64,000 nucleotides of DNA from a virus. The position numbers and the translations under genes were made by a program. This document shows, piece after piece, positions 15,520 through 23,451 of the stretch (position 1 is its first letter; each line of letters starts with the position of its first letter). The stretch is taken from positions 32,015-96,014 of the IMG/VR virus record IMGVR_UViG_3300049617_000207; one strand, written 5' to 3'. The notes below the pieces were generated by a model, which did not search any database, had not been told where the DNA came from, and saw only the letters and a list, made by a program, of their open reading frames with translations.

Positions 15520-15867
15520 CTAGTCTTCGAGGTCTTCGAGCGTGCGCACGATGCGGTCGACCCGCAGCCCGCCGCAGCCGTTGATCGGCGAGATGCTCAT
15601 TTTCCACAGGGTCACGGCGCCGTCGAGGGTTTGGATCGCGCCCGAGATGGCACCGTCGAATTCGCCTGCTCCGGCGAGCCAATTCGTCTGCTTCACGGAG
15701 AGCCACTTCCCGGCGTGCATGTGCAGGTGCGCGTCGTCCACGTAGTCGCGGCGGAAGGTCGACACGTTCTTGCGGATCATGTCGAGCACGACGGGGACCA
15801 CGAGCGCCTGCACGGCCGGGTGCAGGTTCTTCGCGCTGTATTTCGGGGCTCTTTTGGCGTATGCCAT
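15520..15867 (-). CDS. Phage protein, 115 aa
   Basis: Starts MAYAKRAPKYSAKN; alternating helices and strands with HLHMHAGKW and CGGLRVDRIVRTL. The ATG is 39 bases after the predicted RNA start, with GCAGAAAG in the leader. No family recognised. Confidence 0.65.
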   Translation of the reverse strand: MAYAKRAPKYSAKNLHPAVQALVVPVVLDMIRKNVSTFRRDYVDDAHLHMHAGKWLSVKQTNWLAGAGEFDGAISGAIQTLDGAVTLWKMSISPINGCGGLRVDRIVRTLEDLED

Positions 15868-15912
15868 GATGTCGGGGTGTGCTTTCTGCGGGCCTTCGCT
15901 CGCGACTCGCTT

Positions 15913-15941
15913 ATCGTACACCCTGCGCGCTGGAAAGTCAA
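15913..15941 (-). promoter_or_regulatory. GCGCGC-core promoter A
   Basis: TTGACT, 17 bases, TACGAT. GGGGCACC lies 7 bases upstream of the -35. The leader has the hairpin-plus-GCAGAAAG plan shared with promoters D, G, H and I. Confidence 0.85.
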
Positions 15942-15957
15942 TGCGACAGGTGCCCCG

Positions 15958-16044
15958 TTATCGCCGCTTCCACAGGTGGCACGTCTTCGCGTGCCAAGGT
16001 CCGGCCGGAAGCCCGTTCGCCGAGTAGCACGCACACTTGCTCAT
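15958..16044 (-). CDS. Cys/His peptide, 28 aa
   Basis: ATGA overlap with the upstream gene. CACYSANG and HAKTCH give a possible zinc site. Its stop codon TAA directly precedes the GGGGCACC box of promoter A. Confidence 0.45.
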   Translation of the reverse strand: MSKCACYSANGLPAGPWHAKTCHLWKRR

Positions 16045-16214
16045 CCGCGCGTGCCCTCGAAGCACATGCAGTCGCCGCCCGCGGCGAGTGCCCCGCACCG
16101 GCAATAGCTCCCATCGGGGTGCCGGTTCGCGTCGTAGCGGGGATCGAGGCTCGGGCGCTGCGCATCGGAGCAGTCGCAGCCCAAGGGGCGGCAGGTCGGG
16201 CACTCGTCGTCCAT
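16041..16214 (-). CDS. Cys-rich zinc protein, 57 aa
   Basis: Ten Cys in 57 residues (CPTCRPLGCDC, CRCGALAAGGDCMC), enough for two zinc sites. TAATG junction with the upstream gene. Confidence 0.65.
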   Translation of the reverse strand: MDDECPTCRPLGCDCSDAQRPSLDPRYDANRHPDGSYCRCGALAAGGDCMCFEGTRG

Positions 16215-16534
16215 TACGCGAAGACCTCGTCGCGCTCGGCGCGCTCGAAGTCCAGGAGCGCCGTATCGTGCGCGGCCTCGGCTTCGGCGGCCTCCGCCGC
16301 GTCGGCGGCGCACCGCGCGATGTGGTCGAGGCGGCGCTGCCCGAGCTTCCCGGCGAGTGCCTCCGCGATGCTCACGTTGTGCGCGTATGCGGTCCCGCTC
16401 TTGCGGCGAGCGGTGACGTTGGCGCTGCCGCTCTTGAGGATGCGCACGTGGGCGTCGGAGGCGACGGTGCCGCCGAAGTGCTCCGCCCACAGGCGGGCCA
16501 CGGCGCGGAATTGGTCGGGAGTTGGTGTTTCCAT
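16214..16534 (-). CDS. Helical protein, 106 aa, leaderless gene
   Basis: ATG lies exactly 7 bases after the -10 of promoter B, so translation begins at the first RNA base. Sequence has DQFRAVARLWAEHFGG and an Ala/Glu-rich helix at the end. No family. Confidence 0.65.
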   Translation of the reverse strand: METPTPDQFRAVARLWAEHFGGTVASDAHVRILKSGSANVTARRKSGTAYAHNVSIAEALAGKLGQRRLDHIARCAADAAEAAEAEAAHDTALLDFERAERDEVFA

Positions 16535-16540
16535 GCGCCT

Positions 16541-16569
16541 ATCGTACGCCCTGCGCGCTGGAAAGTCAA
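16541..16569 (-). promoter_or_regulatory. GCGCGC-core promoter B
   Basis: TTGACT, 17 bases, TACGAT; the box GGGGCACC starts just after the stop codon of the Uma2 gene. Predicted +1 is the A of the ATG at 16534. Confidence 0.9.
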
Positions 16570-16585
16570 TGCCGGAGGTGCCCCG

Positions 16586-17122
16586 TTACGTCACTCCGGC
16601 CTCGTCGTAGAGCGCGTCGATGTCGAGCGTGAAGTCGACGGAGTGTAAATGCACGAGCCCGGCGATTCGGTCGACATCGTAGGCAAAGTCGCCGGTCTCC
16701 GTGCGACGGTGCAGCCGCACCCACCGGCGCGTGGAGTCTACCACGAGATATTCCTGGAATTCTGCCATCGCCCGATATTCCGTGAGCTTCGGGCCGAGGT
16801 CGTCGCCCCGGTTCGGACTCATGATTTCGCACACGAGCTTACGCGGCTTGCCGTCGCAGATGACCATGAGGTCGGGGCTGCGCTCGGGGAATCGGCCGTG
16901 CTTGCCGGTACGCAGGCGCCCGGCGAGCCGCACCTTGCAGCCCGACGGCCGGAGGTGCGGGTTGAGCATCTCTAGCAGCCGCCCGGCGAGGTCTTGGTGC
17001 GCATCGCTCGGGATGCCCATATCGACGACCTGGCCGTCCACGTACTCGAAGCGGCCTTCGTGGCTCTCGGCGTACGCGAGAAATTCCTCGTAGGTAAGGG
17101 GCTTGGGCGTGGGCTCGTTCAT
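16586..17122 (-). CDS. Uma2-family (DUF820) nuclease-like protein
   Basis: 178 aa. Begins TYEEFLAYAESHEGRFEYVDGQVVDM (read in two parts) with the family's Glu-Gly-Arg and strand, then SPDLMVICDGKPRKLVCEIM, matching the PD-(D/E)xK core (D and E-x-M positions). Uma2 proteins are abundant in some bacteria and their roles are unclear; DNA cleavage is inferred from the fold. ATGA overlap with the upstream gene. A second member is at 36648-37199. Confidence 0.85.
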   Translation of the reverse strand: MNEPTPKPLTYEEFLAYAESHEGRFEYVDGQVVDMGIPSDAHQDLAGRLLEMLNPHLRPSGCKVRLAGRLRTGKHGRFPERSPDLMVICDGKPRKLVCEIMSPNRGDDLGPKLTEYRAMAEFQEYLVVDSTRRWVRLHRRTETGDFAYDVDRIAGLVHLHSVDFTLDIDALYDEAGVT

Positions 17123-17376
17123 GCGCCGAGCTTCCCGGCGTAGCAACGCGCGCCTTTGTGCGCCCGGCGAAAGGCGAGCCGCGCGGCCATCGTCGCCTCG
17201 CGCGAAACGTGCCAGGAGATGACCCGCGAGGTCGCGTTCACCGGGTTGCCGGTGCTGCTGTAGCAACGGTGCCACGCGCTCACGCCGCCCGCCTCGGCGC
17301 TCGTGGTAAGCAGCGCCCAGGACTTGCCGGACACGCGCGGAGCGCACACGCCGCAGGTGCTCGTCGCGACGGTCAT
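17119..17376 (-). CDS. Small Cys-containing protein, 85 aa
   Basis: ATGA overlaps at both ends. Starts MTVATSTCGVCAPRV; a further Cys-Tyr and a basic helical end (ARLAFRRAHKGARCYAGKLG). Unknown. Confidence 0.6.
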   Translation of the reverse strand: MTVATSTCGVCAPRVSGKSWALLTTSAEAGGVSAWHRCYSSTGNPVNATSRVISWHVSREATMAARLAFRRAHKGARCYAGKLGA

Positions 17377-17555
17377 GTCGCGTCGTCGTCCGCAGTCCGG
17401 TTCCACGAGACGAGCGGGCGGCGCCCACCGTCGTCGTCGCCGCCGTAGTAGGCGGTGTGGCGGCCGGGGTGGCCTTGCGGCTTCTCGCATGGGGCGCCCG
17501 CCTTGTGCCAGGCGGCGCAGGTCTCGGAATCGGCCGTCTCGGTCGAAGTAGTCAT
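17373..17555 (-). CDS. Small zinc-binding protein, 60 aa
   Basis: CAAWHKAGAPCEKPQGHPGR carries C, H, C and H spaced like the short zinc motif found in many phage proteins. AGAAAG lies 8 bases before the ATG. Confidence 0.6.
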   Translation of the reverse strand: MTTSTETADSETCAAWHKAGAPCEKPQGHPGRHTAYYGGDDDGGRRPLVSWNRTADDDAT

Positions 17556-17556
17556 G

Positions 17557-17769
17557 TCAGTTGCTTTCTGTCGAGTAGACGACGGTGCCGGTCTCGTGAT
17601 CGTAGACGAAGGCCGGGATGTATTCGCTCGCCGTTCCGAAGCCGAGTGACCGGCGCTTGCGAGCCTCGACCTGGGCGCGTCCGAGGGCGCTGCCGAGGTC
17701 GGCATACATCGAGCGGGCGACCTTGATTTCGGGGGCACCGACGAGATTCACGGAGTAGCGTTTGTTCAT
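17557..17769 (-). CDS. Small protein, 70 aa, leaderless gene
   Basis: The ATG coincides with the predicted first base from promoter C. NLVGAPEIKVARSMYADLGS and YIPAFVYDHETGTVVY read as an alpha/beta fold. Unknown. Confidence 0.65.
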   Translation of the reverse strand: MNKRYSVNLVGAPEIKVARSMYADLGSALGRAQVEARKRRSLGFGTASEYIPAFVYDHETGTVVYSTESN

Positions 17770-17775
17770 GCGCCC

Positions 17776-17804
17776 ATGCTACACCCTGCGCGCTGAAAAG
17801 TCAA
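17776..17804 (-). promoter_or_regulatory. GCGCGC-core promoter C
   Basis: TTGACT, 17 bases, TAGCAT; GGGGCACC upstream begins one base after the preceding stop codon. +1 falls on the ATG at 17769. Confidence 0.9.
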
Positions 17805-17820
17805 TGCCGGAGGTGCCCCG

Positions 17821-18423
17821 TTACGCCTCGTCGAGCAACGCACCCATCCGTCGGGCCTCCGCAGCGATGAATTGCAGCGCCATCGCGTCGTCGGAGAAGT
17901 CGTCCAAGAAGGCCGTGATCGAGGCTTTCACCTCGTCGCTCACGCCGACCACGATCCCAACGCTTGCGAGCTTGCGGATGAGGTCCTTGGGCGCGACGTC
18001 GGGGAATAGCTCCATCGCCCGCGGCAGGCCGCCTGTCGTGTACCCGAGCGCGAGCTTGACCGCCTGCGCGTTGCTCCACGCCTCGCGCTGCTTACGCTGC
18101 CGCGGCGGATCGGCCGAGCCCGATGGTCCCGGCGGCGGCGGGGGCGTCTCCGGCGGCGGCGCGGCGCGGCCGTTGGTCGACGGTTGGCGGATCGTGTTTC
18201 TCACGGCCTCGGGCTCCTCTCGCGCGGGCGGCGGGGTCTCGGGGGCGTCGCGGCTCTCGACGTCGTCGCCGGGCTCCGGGGGCGCCCAATACGGCCGCTC
18301 CGCCGGAGGCGGCACGCGCTCATCATCCCGCTGCGGCGCCCCGCCCACGATTCCCCGCAGGAAGACGGGCACGGTATCGCCGCGCCTGGCCAGTTGCAGG
18401 CCGGGGATCGGCGTGCTAGACAC
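17821..18423 (-). CDS. Pro-rich protein with helical domain, 200 aa
   Basis: Residues 1-110 are Pro/Glu/Arg-rich and disordered; 115-200 are helical (AVKLALGYTTGGLPRAMELF, DEVKASITAFLDDFSDDAMA). GTG start without a clear ribosome site. Unknown. Confidence 0.6.
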   Translation of the reverse strand: MSSTPIPGLQLARRGDTVPVFLRGIVGGAPQRDDERVPPPAERPYWAPPEPGDDVESRDAPETPPPAREEPEAVRNTIRQPSTNGRAAPPPETPPPPPGPSGSADPPRQRKQREAWSNAQAVKLALGYTTGGLPRAMELFPDVAPKDLIRKLASVGIVVGVSDEVKASITAFLDDFSDDAMALQFIAAEARRMGALLDEA

Positions 18424-18448
18424 GTGGAGCCCGCTTGCTCATACGGCG

Positions 18449-18477
18449 TGCTTACGGCGTGCGCGCAAATAAGTCCC
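18449..18477 (-). promoter_or_regulatory. Degenerate GCGCGC-core promoter
   Basis: GGGACT, 17 bases with GCGCGC in the usual place, TAAGCA. It follows the stop codon TAA by 3 bases as at promoters B and C, but the GGTGCCCC box is missing. It overlaps a TACGGCGTGC direct repeat. Confidence 0.4.
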
Positions 18478-19021
18478 CCGTTAGCGGCTTTTGCGCCACC
18501 CGGATCGCAGCCAGCGCCCAAGCTCGGGCCACGTCCGCACGCCGTCGCTCCCGATGGCCGTCGCGATAAACCACACGCCGAAGAGGACGGTCGCAAACCT
18601 GGACCGTCCGCACAACGTCCTGCCCGAGCTTCCTGCGTAGGCGCCGCACGTGGACGTCAACCGTCCGCTCGTCGGCGACGACGTCGCCCCAAAGCTCGTC
18701 CATAAGCTCGTCGCGCGAGAACGCGCGCTCCGGGTTGCGCGCGAGATGCACGAAGAGGGCGTACTCCTTGGGCTTCAGCGCCACCCGCACGTGCCCGAAG
18801 CGCACCGTGTGCGCCACGGTGTCGACGACGATCCGGCCGACGCGTAGCTCGTCGCTCTGCGCCCGGCGTGCGCTACGCAAGGCGCACACGATCCGCGCGA
18901 CGCCCTCGCGCAAGTCCGGCTCGTCGGGGGGAACGGGATCGTGCCCGTCCATCCCCTCTTCCGCGTAGTAGGCGACGGCCTCGGCCATCGCGGGCGTGAG
19001 CTTAACAACGACCTCCTTCAC
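18452..19021 (-). CDS. PhoB/OmpR-type DNA-binding protein without receiver domain
   Basis: 189 aa. The C-terminal half holds a winged helix of the response-regulator type: VALKPKEYALFVHLA, RAFSRDELMDELWGD, ERTVDVHVRRLRRKLG. The N-terminal 75 residues are helical and acidic and do not match a receiver. After RTV the usual wing ending (GxGY) is replaced by QVCDRPLRRVVYRDG. The last 48 codons are also read in another frame by a membrane peptide. GTGA overlap with the upstream gene sets the start. Likely a phage transcription regulator. Confidence 0.8.
   Translation of the reverse strand: MKEVVVKLTPAMAEAVAYYAEEGMDGHDPVPPDEPDLREGVARIVCALRSARRAQSDELRVGRIVVDTVAHTVRFGHVRVALKPKEYALFVHLARNPERAFSRDELMDELWGDVVADERTVDVHVRRLRRKLGQDVVRTVQVCDRPLRRVVYRDGHRERRRADVARAWALAAIRVAQKPLTGDLFARTP
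18481..18615 (-). CDS. Membrane peptide nested in the regulator gene, 44 aa
   Basis: TTG start after GGGCAGGAC. Membrane helix RFATVLFGVWFIATAIGSDG then a basic Trp-rich tail. It reads the +1 frame of the regulator gene; its stop is followed at once by the degenerate promoter, as for other genes here. Confidence 0.45.
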   Translation of the reverse strand: MCGRSRFATVLFGVWFIATAIGSDGVRTWPELGRWLRSGWRKSR

Positions 19022-19383
19022 GTCGGGACACCGTCGCGACGGATCGGCCAGGGCCGATGCGGCAGGCCCTTCCAGGACGCGGGCGGCCACGTCGCACGCT
19101 CGTCGTCGTAGGCGGCGAAGGCGAGCCGCGGCGGCGGGCCAGGATCGCGCGGCGGATCGGCGTTGACCGCCTCCCATCGCGCCTGCTGCTCGATGTCGCG
19201 CGGATCGTACGAGTCGTGCCAAACCACAAACCCGCAGTCGAGGTGCCGGTAGCGAAAGCAACACCGCAGCCCTTGGCCGTCCCGTCCGTCCATGTCGACG
19301 ACGCGGCGCCGGTAGCAGTCGGGGCAGCGCGTGTACGCGGGGCGCGGCCACGGAATCGAGGTCTTCGCGCGCGGCTCGCTCAC
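19018..19383 (-). CDS. Zinc-ribbon protein, 121 aa
   Basis: GTGA overlaps at both ends. CPDCYRRRVVDMDGRDGQGL followed by RCCFRYRHLDCG is a zinc ribbon; the C-terminal half is Pro/Trp-rich. Unknown. Confidence 0.65.
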   Translation of the reverse strand: MSEPRAKTSIPWPRPAYTRCPDCYRRRVVDMDGRDGQGLRCCFRYRHLDCGFVVWHDSYDPRDIEQQARWEAVNADPPRDPGPPPRLAFAAYDDERATWPPASWKGLPHRPWPIRRDGVPT

Positions 19384-19730
19384 CCGCGCGGCTCCATGCT
19401 CTCTTCGACCTTCTCGTTGAACCAGGCAAGCGCCACGCGCGCGGCAGCCAAGAGGGCGCCGTCGCCGTCGTTGGGGGCGTCGCCGCTCTGCGTGTAGCTC
19501 CCGAGGTCGGCGCGCCACGAAATGATCCGCGGGTTGTGGCGCTGCACCCACACCTCAATGCCGATGTCGCCGACCTCGATGTTGGTCGCGAGGAGGGCGC
19601 CGGGCCGGGCGAACCATTCGAGCTTGCAGGCGCACGAGCAGCCGAAGTAGCGGCCGTGGTTGCACATCGACTCGTGGAAGTCGAGGTCGGCCACGGGCAC
19701 GAGGGTCATGGGCGCGGTCGGCGCGGTCAT
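19380..19730 (-). CDS. Cys-containing protein, 116 aa
   Basis: ATGA overlap upstream. MCNHGRYFGCSCACKLEW binds metal by look; then a beta-rich stretch and helix ALLAAARVALAWFNEKVEE. Unknown. Confidence 0.6.
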   Translation of the reverse strand: MTAPTAPMTLVPVADLDFHESMCNHGRYFGCSCACKLEWFARPGALLATNIEVGDIGIEVWVQRHNPRIISWRADLGSYTQSGDAPNDGDGALLAAARVALAWFNEKVEESMEPRG

Positions 19731-20140
19731 GCCGACACCGTGCGGCCCAGGCGCGCGGCGGCGGTGGCAGCCTGCTTGCGGAAGTGCTCGCGATGTTGGG
19801 CGGCGTGACGGTCGGCGTCTTCGCGTGTCGGGCACGGCGAGTTTGCTTGCACGCCGTTGATCGAGACGAAGAAGACGGTGCCGCAATCGTACCAGGGGAC
19901 TTCGACGACCATGACCGAGCGAAAGAAGCGCCCGAGCATGAGGTCGACGCAGTCCGCGCACACGTACTTCGCGGGCACGTCGCGCAGAGTCTCCGACGCC
20001 CATCCGTCGGCGTTGCCGCTCTCGCCGCAGAGCGGCAGGCGGATGCGGTCGCTCGGCACGGTGAGGTGGCGGGTCGGGCTGCTCCGGCGGTTCGTCTTGA
20101 GGGTCTCGGTCATCGGGTCGATGCCGTCGATTTTTGCCAT
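19727..20140 (-). CDS. Zinc-binding protein, 137 aa
   Basis: Start MAKIDGIDPMTETL, AAAGGA about 10 bases upstream. CGESGN and CADCVDLMLGRF look like a split zinc ribbon, followed by a beta-rich part and a His/Gln-rich helix. Transcribed from promoter D. Confidence 0.65.
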   Translation of the reverse strand: MAKIDGIDPMTETLKTNRRSSPTRHLTVPSDRIRLPLCGESGNADGWASETLRDVPAKYVCADCVDLMLGRFFRSVMVVEVPWYDCGTVFFVSINGVQANSPCPTREDADRHAAQHREHFRKQAATAAARLGRTVSA

Positions 20141-20190
20141 GTGGGTCGTGTCCTTTGGGCGCATCTCGCGCCCGGTGTCGGGGTGCCTTC

Positions 20191-20219
20191 ATGCTACGCT
20201 TTGCGCGCTGGAAAGTCAA
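20191..20219 (-). promoter_or_regulatory. GCGCGC-core promoter D
   Basis: TTGACT, 17 bases, TAGCAT, with AGGTGCCCC 7 bases upstream. The leader folds GGGCGC against GCGCCC just before AAAGGA. Confidence 0.85.
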
Positions 20220-20276
20220 GCGCATCGGGGCACCTCTCCGTCACTCGTCGCATACGAGGGCACGAGGGGAAAAGAA

Positions 20277-20303
20277 GAAGAGGCGATGGTGAGTCGCCTC
20301 TTC
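20277..20303 (-). terminator. Rho-independent terminator
   Basis: On the minus strand GAAGAGGCGA pairs with TCGCCTCTTC, then TTCTTTT. It ends the transcript from promoter E and isolates promoter D. Confidence 0.85.
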
Positions 20304-20331
20304 GGGGGTGGGATCGGGCCGCCTGGCCCGG

Positions 20332-20484
20332 TTAGAAGACGTCGGTGTCGAGCGCCCGGCGCGCGTCCGCGTAGGCCGCGAACGCGACCTCGGCGCCGCG
20401 CGCCTCGCGGCAGAATCGCTCGCCGCTCTTGGGATCGTAGGCGTGGCCGCAAGCCGGGAAGGTCGGGCACTCGTACGCGTACCA
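20332..20484 (-). CDS. Zinc-ribbon reading frame without a start codon
   Basis: The frame YECPTFPACGHAYDPKSGER then FCREARGAEVAFAAYADARRAL looks clearly coding (zinc site, natural composition), yet no ATG, GTG or TTG lies between the upstream in-frame stop and the motif. Promoter E would start RNA near 20477. A GTG at 20470 is in the neighbouring frame and would fit if one C of the next CCC were surplus. Limits given are those of the open frame. Confidence 0.45.
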   Translation of the reverse strand, partial: WYAYECPTFPACGHAYDPKSGERFCREARGAEVAFAAYADARRALDTDVF

Positions 20485-20508
20485 TGATACGCCCTGCGCG
20501 CTGGAAAG

Positions 20509-20512
<4 letters not shown>
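20484..20512 (-). promoter_or_regulatory. GCGCGC-core promoter E
   Basis: TTGACT, 17 bases, TATCAT; GTGCCCC 6 bases upstream. Confidence 0.85.
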
Positions 20513-21222
<710 letters not shown>

Positions 21223-21226
<4 letters not shown>

Positions 21227-21438
21227 GGCGCCCGCTTGAGGTAGTCGAAGACGCCTTGCCGGGCGAGGTCGCTGTAGCGTTGCGTGCCGAACATCGGCCG
21301 CCCGCACGCCGAGCACGCGTACCATCCGACGTGCTCCGGCGCCCCCGGCCGCAGGAGCGTGAAGCCAAGCGGCGCCTCATCGACACGCGCCACCGGCAGC
21401 ACGTGGCGCCCGAAGAGACAACGCACGGCCTGCAGCAC
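21223..21438 (-). CDS. Zinc-containing protein, 71 aa
   Basis: GTG start overlapping the upstream stop (TAGTG) with GAGGAGG upstream. CSACGRPMFG in the middle; the last residues run into the GTGA start of the deoxyribosyltransferase-like gene. Confidence 0.65.
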
Positions 21439-21701
21439 TACGGGTCCTCCTCGCTGCGGAACGCGCGGTCGGCGCCGTCCTCATCGTCGGGGTCGACGGG
21501 CTCGATCCCGTAGCCGACGATAGTGCCGCGCGTGGCGTGCTGCGGGATCATCCGCTTGAGCTTGGCCTCGGCCTCCGTGAACGGCATCTCCGTCGAGAGC
21601 ACCGCTGCAACGCGGACCTGCGCGCCTTGGAGGTCGTCGCCGCGGCCGAGATAGACGACGAAGAGCCGGTAGAGGTGCGTCGTCTCGTCGGGCGCGCTCA
21701 C
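21438..21701 (-). CDS. Phage protein, 87 aa
   Basis: GTGA overlap with the truncated paralogue upstream. Alpha/beta look (YRLFVVYLGRGDD, VRVAAVLSTEMPFTEAEAKL); acidic C-terminus. Unknown. Confidence 0.65.
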   Translation of the reverse strand: MSAPDETTHLYRLFVVYLGRGDDLQGAQVRVAAVLSTEMPFTEAEAKLKRMIPQHATRGTIVGYGIEPVDPDDEDGADRAFRSEEDP

Positions 21702-21817
21702 TTACGCACCGGCCGCGGCGCGCCTGGCGCATAGCCCCCGGCGAGCACCTCGCGCAGTTGCGCGATAGCCGTGGCGCCCGTGATGTGCTTTCGATGTGTG
21801 CGTCCTTTAGGCAGCAT
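21698..21817 (-). pseudogene. Truncated paralogue of the 23056-23340 gene
   Basis: Last 30 codons (HITGATAIAQLREVLAGG, YAPGAPRPVRK) closely resemble the end of the 94-aa protein on the other side of TnpB (HISGSVAISQLRDVLSGG). The N-terminal part has been replaced by the end of the TnpB element. A 39-codon frame from ATG 21817 remains. Confidence 0.6.
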
Positions 21818-23030
21818 TTTCACGCCTCCCGAGCCGGGTGCCCCCCGGCGATAACTCACTTAAAAGCGCCAACTGCGCTCGCCCTAGGATATTCCGCGCG
21901 GCGTTCACGTCGGCGTGGTCGCGATGACCACACGCTACGCAAACGAACCGCACGCCATCCCGATTCTCCGGCGCGACGTGCGCGCACTCGGCGCACGTCC
22001 GCGACGTATTCCTTGGATTCACGCTAACGACTACGCGAGCGGCACATGCTGCCTTCTCGCGGATTAACGTGACCAATGTTCCCCATGCAACATCCCCGAT
22101 GCTACGATTAAGGCTCGACTTCGCCGCGACGTTCGTGCCCGGCTTCTCGACTGTACCTCTCGCCGACCGCATCATGTTTCGCACGGTGAGAGCTTCGACC
22201 GCGATGCCGTCATACGCGTTCACGATCCGGCGCGAAAGTTTATGCAGCGCGTCACGTCGTGCGTTCGCCTCGCGCTCCCGAGCCCGCGCCAATCGTCCTA
22301 CCGCCGCCGCCCGCGCCGGGTCCTTCCAATTCACACAACGGCCCAGGCTGTCCGTTGCGGTACGCTTGGCGACAACGCGCGAGGCGACCGCCACGCGCTC
22401 CGCTCGCTTGGCGAGATGACGCGGATTCGTGACAAGTTCCCCGTCCGAAGTGGCGGCCAACACGGTCACGCCAACGTCAAGTCCGACGACGGCGCCGGTG
22501 CGCGGGAGCGGCTCAACCTCGCGGTTGCACTCGAATATCGCGTGCCAACGCCCATTCTTCTCGACCACGAAGGCACGACCGAACGCGGGAATGGGCCGCC
22601 CCTTCCGCATGGTGATCGTGCCAACGCCGGGGACTCGCACTTTCGTCTGCGCCGCGTTGAATTGGAAGTAGCGGTCGCCGTGCGAAACCTCGATTTGATT
22701 CCAGCGTGAGGCTGCACGATAGCGCGGGAACCCACGCCCCTTGCCTTCCTTAACCCGGCGGAAGAACGCCGCGAAGGCGAGGTCGAGCCGGTGGAGAACC
22801 GCGTCCTGGCACTCCCGATGAATCGCCTTTACGCCAGGATCGTCGGCCCGTAACGCGGTCAACTCTGCAGACTGCATCTTTACGGACACCGTAACGCGGC
22901 GCATCCGGTACGCGTCTTTTCGCTCTTGCAGCGCCGCGTTGTAAAGATTCCTAGTGGCGTGCAGGACGTGCCAAAGTCTTCGCTCCTGTGAAGCGGACGG
23001 GTATAAGCGAACCTTGTGCATCCAGCGCAT
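21807..23030 (-). CDS. tnpB: TnpB RNA-guided nuclease (IS605/IS1341 group)
   Basis: 407 aa from ATG 23030. RuvC residues D185 (GLDVGVTV), E279 (AVEALTVRNM) and D374 (HADVNAARN); zinc ribbon C346-C349 and C364-C367. TnpB uses an RNA from its own 3' end to cut DNA next to a short motif and keep the element in place. All catalytic residues are present. No TnpA lies nearby, so the element depends on a transposase elsewhere. A TATACT -10 and GGTAGAG precede the start. The frame extends upstream but without conserved sequence. Confidence 0.93.
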   Translation of the reverse strand: MRWMHKVRLYPSASQERRLWHVLHATRNLYNAALQERKDAYRMRRVTVSVKMQSAELTALRADDPGVKAIHRECQDAVLHRLDLAFAAFFRRVKEGKGRGFPRYRAASRWNQIEVSHGDRYFQFNAAQTKVRVPGVGTITMRKGRPIPAFGRAFVVEKNGRWHAIFECNREVEPLPRTGAVVGLDVGVTVLAATSDGELVTNPRHLAKRAERVAVASRVVAKRTATDSLGRCVNWKDPARAAAVGRLARAREREANARRDALHKLSRRIVNAYDGIAVEALTVRNMMRSARGTVEKPGTNVAAKSSLNRSIGDVAWGTLVTLIREKAACAARVVVSVNPRNTSRTCAECAHVAPENRDGVRFVCVACGHRDHADVNAARNILGRAQLALLSELSPGGTRLGRRENAA

Positions 23031-23055
23031 ATTCTCTACCACTAAGTATAACACA

Positions 23056-23340
23056 CTAGCGTCGCGGGCGGGGGGCGCCAGGTGCGTAGCCGCCCGACAG
23101 GACATCTCGTAACTGCGAGATGGCGACCGAGCCGGAAATGTGCTCGGGCATCCGCTGCCAATGCGTCACGAGGAGCTTCGCCTGCTCGACGATCCGCGCG
23201 TCGGCCTGCGAGAAGAGCATCGTGTCGAGCCCGGCGAGGATCGCCCCGCGAAGCTCCGGCTGCTGAATCCGCTCCGCGACCGTGCGCGCCGTAGCAATCG
23301 CCTGCTGCGCCGGGGTCGGCTCGACCGTCATCTTACTCAT
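23056..23340 (-). CDS. Helical protein, 94 aa
   Basis: Starts MSKMTVEPTPAQQAI. Mostly helical, ending SQLRDVLSGGYAPGAPRPRR. Intact member of the pair whose other copy was cut by TnpB. Unknown. Confidence 0.65.
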   Translation of the reverse strand: MSKMTVEPTPAQQAIATARTVAERIQQPELRGAILAGLDTMLFSQADARIVEQAKLLVTHWQRMPEHISGSVAISQLRDVLSGGYAPGAPRPRR

Positions 23341-23396
23341 GGGCGCCGCTTCGCGTCTCGCGTACGCCGTCCCTACGGCCAGGGCACCCCGTTACG

Positions 23397-23425
23397 TTGT
23401 TTTTCGCGCGACGGCGTGGTATGCT
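23397..23425 (+). promoter_or_regulatory. Promoter of ssb (GCGCGC group)
   Basis: TTGTTT, 17 bases with CGCGCG, TATGCT. GGGCACCCC lies just upstream of the -35. Confidence 0.75.
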
Positions 23426-23451
23426 AGAGGCCACCAAGGAGGGCAAGTCTG

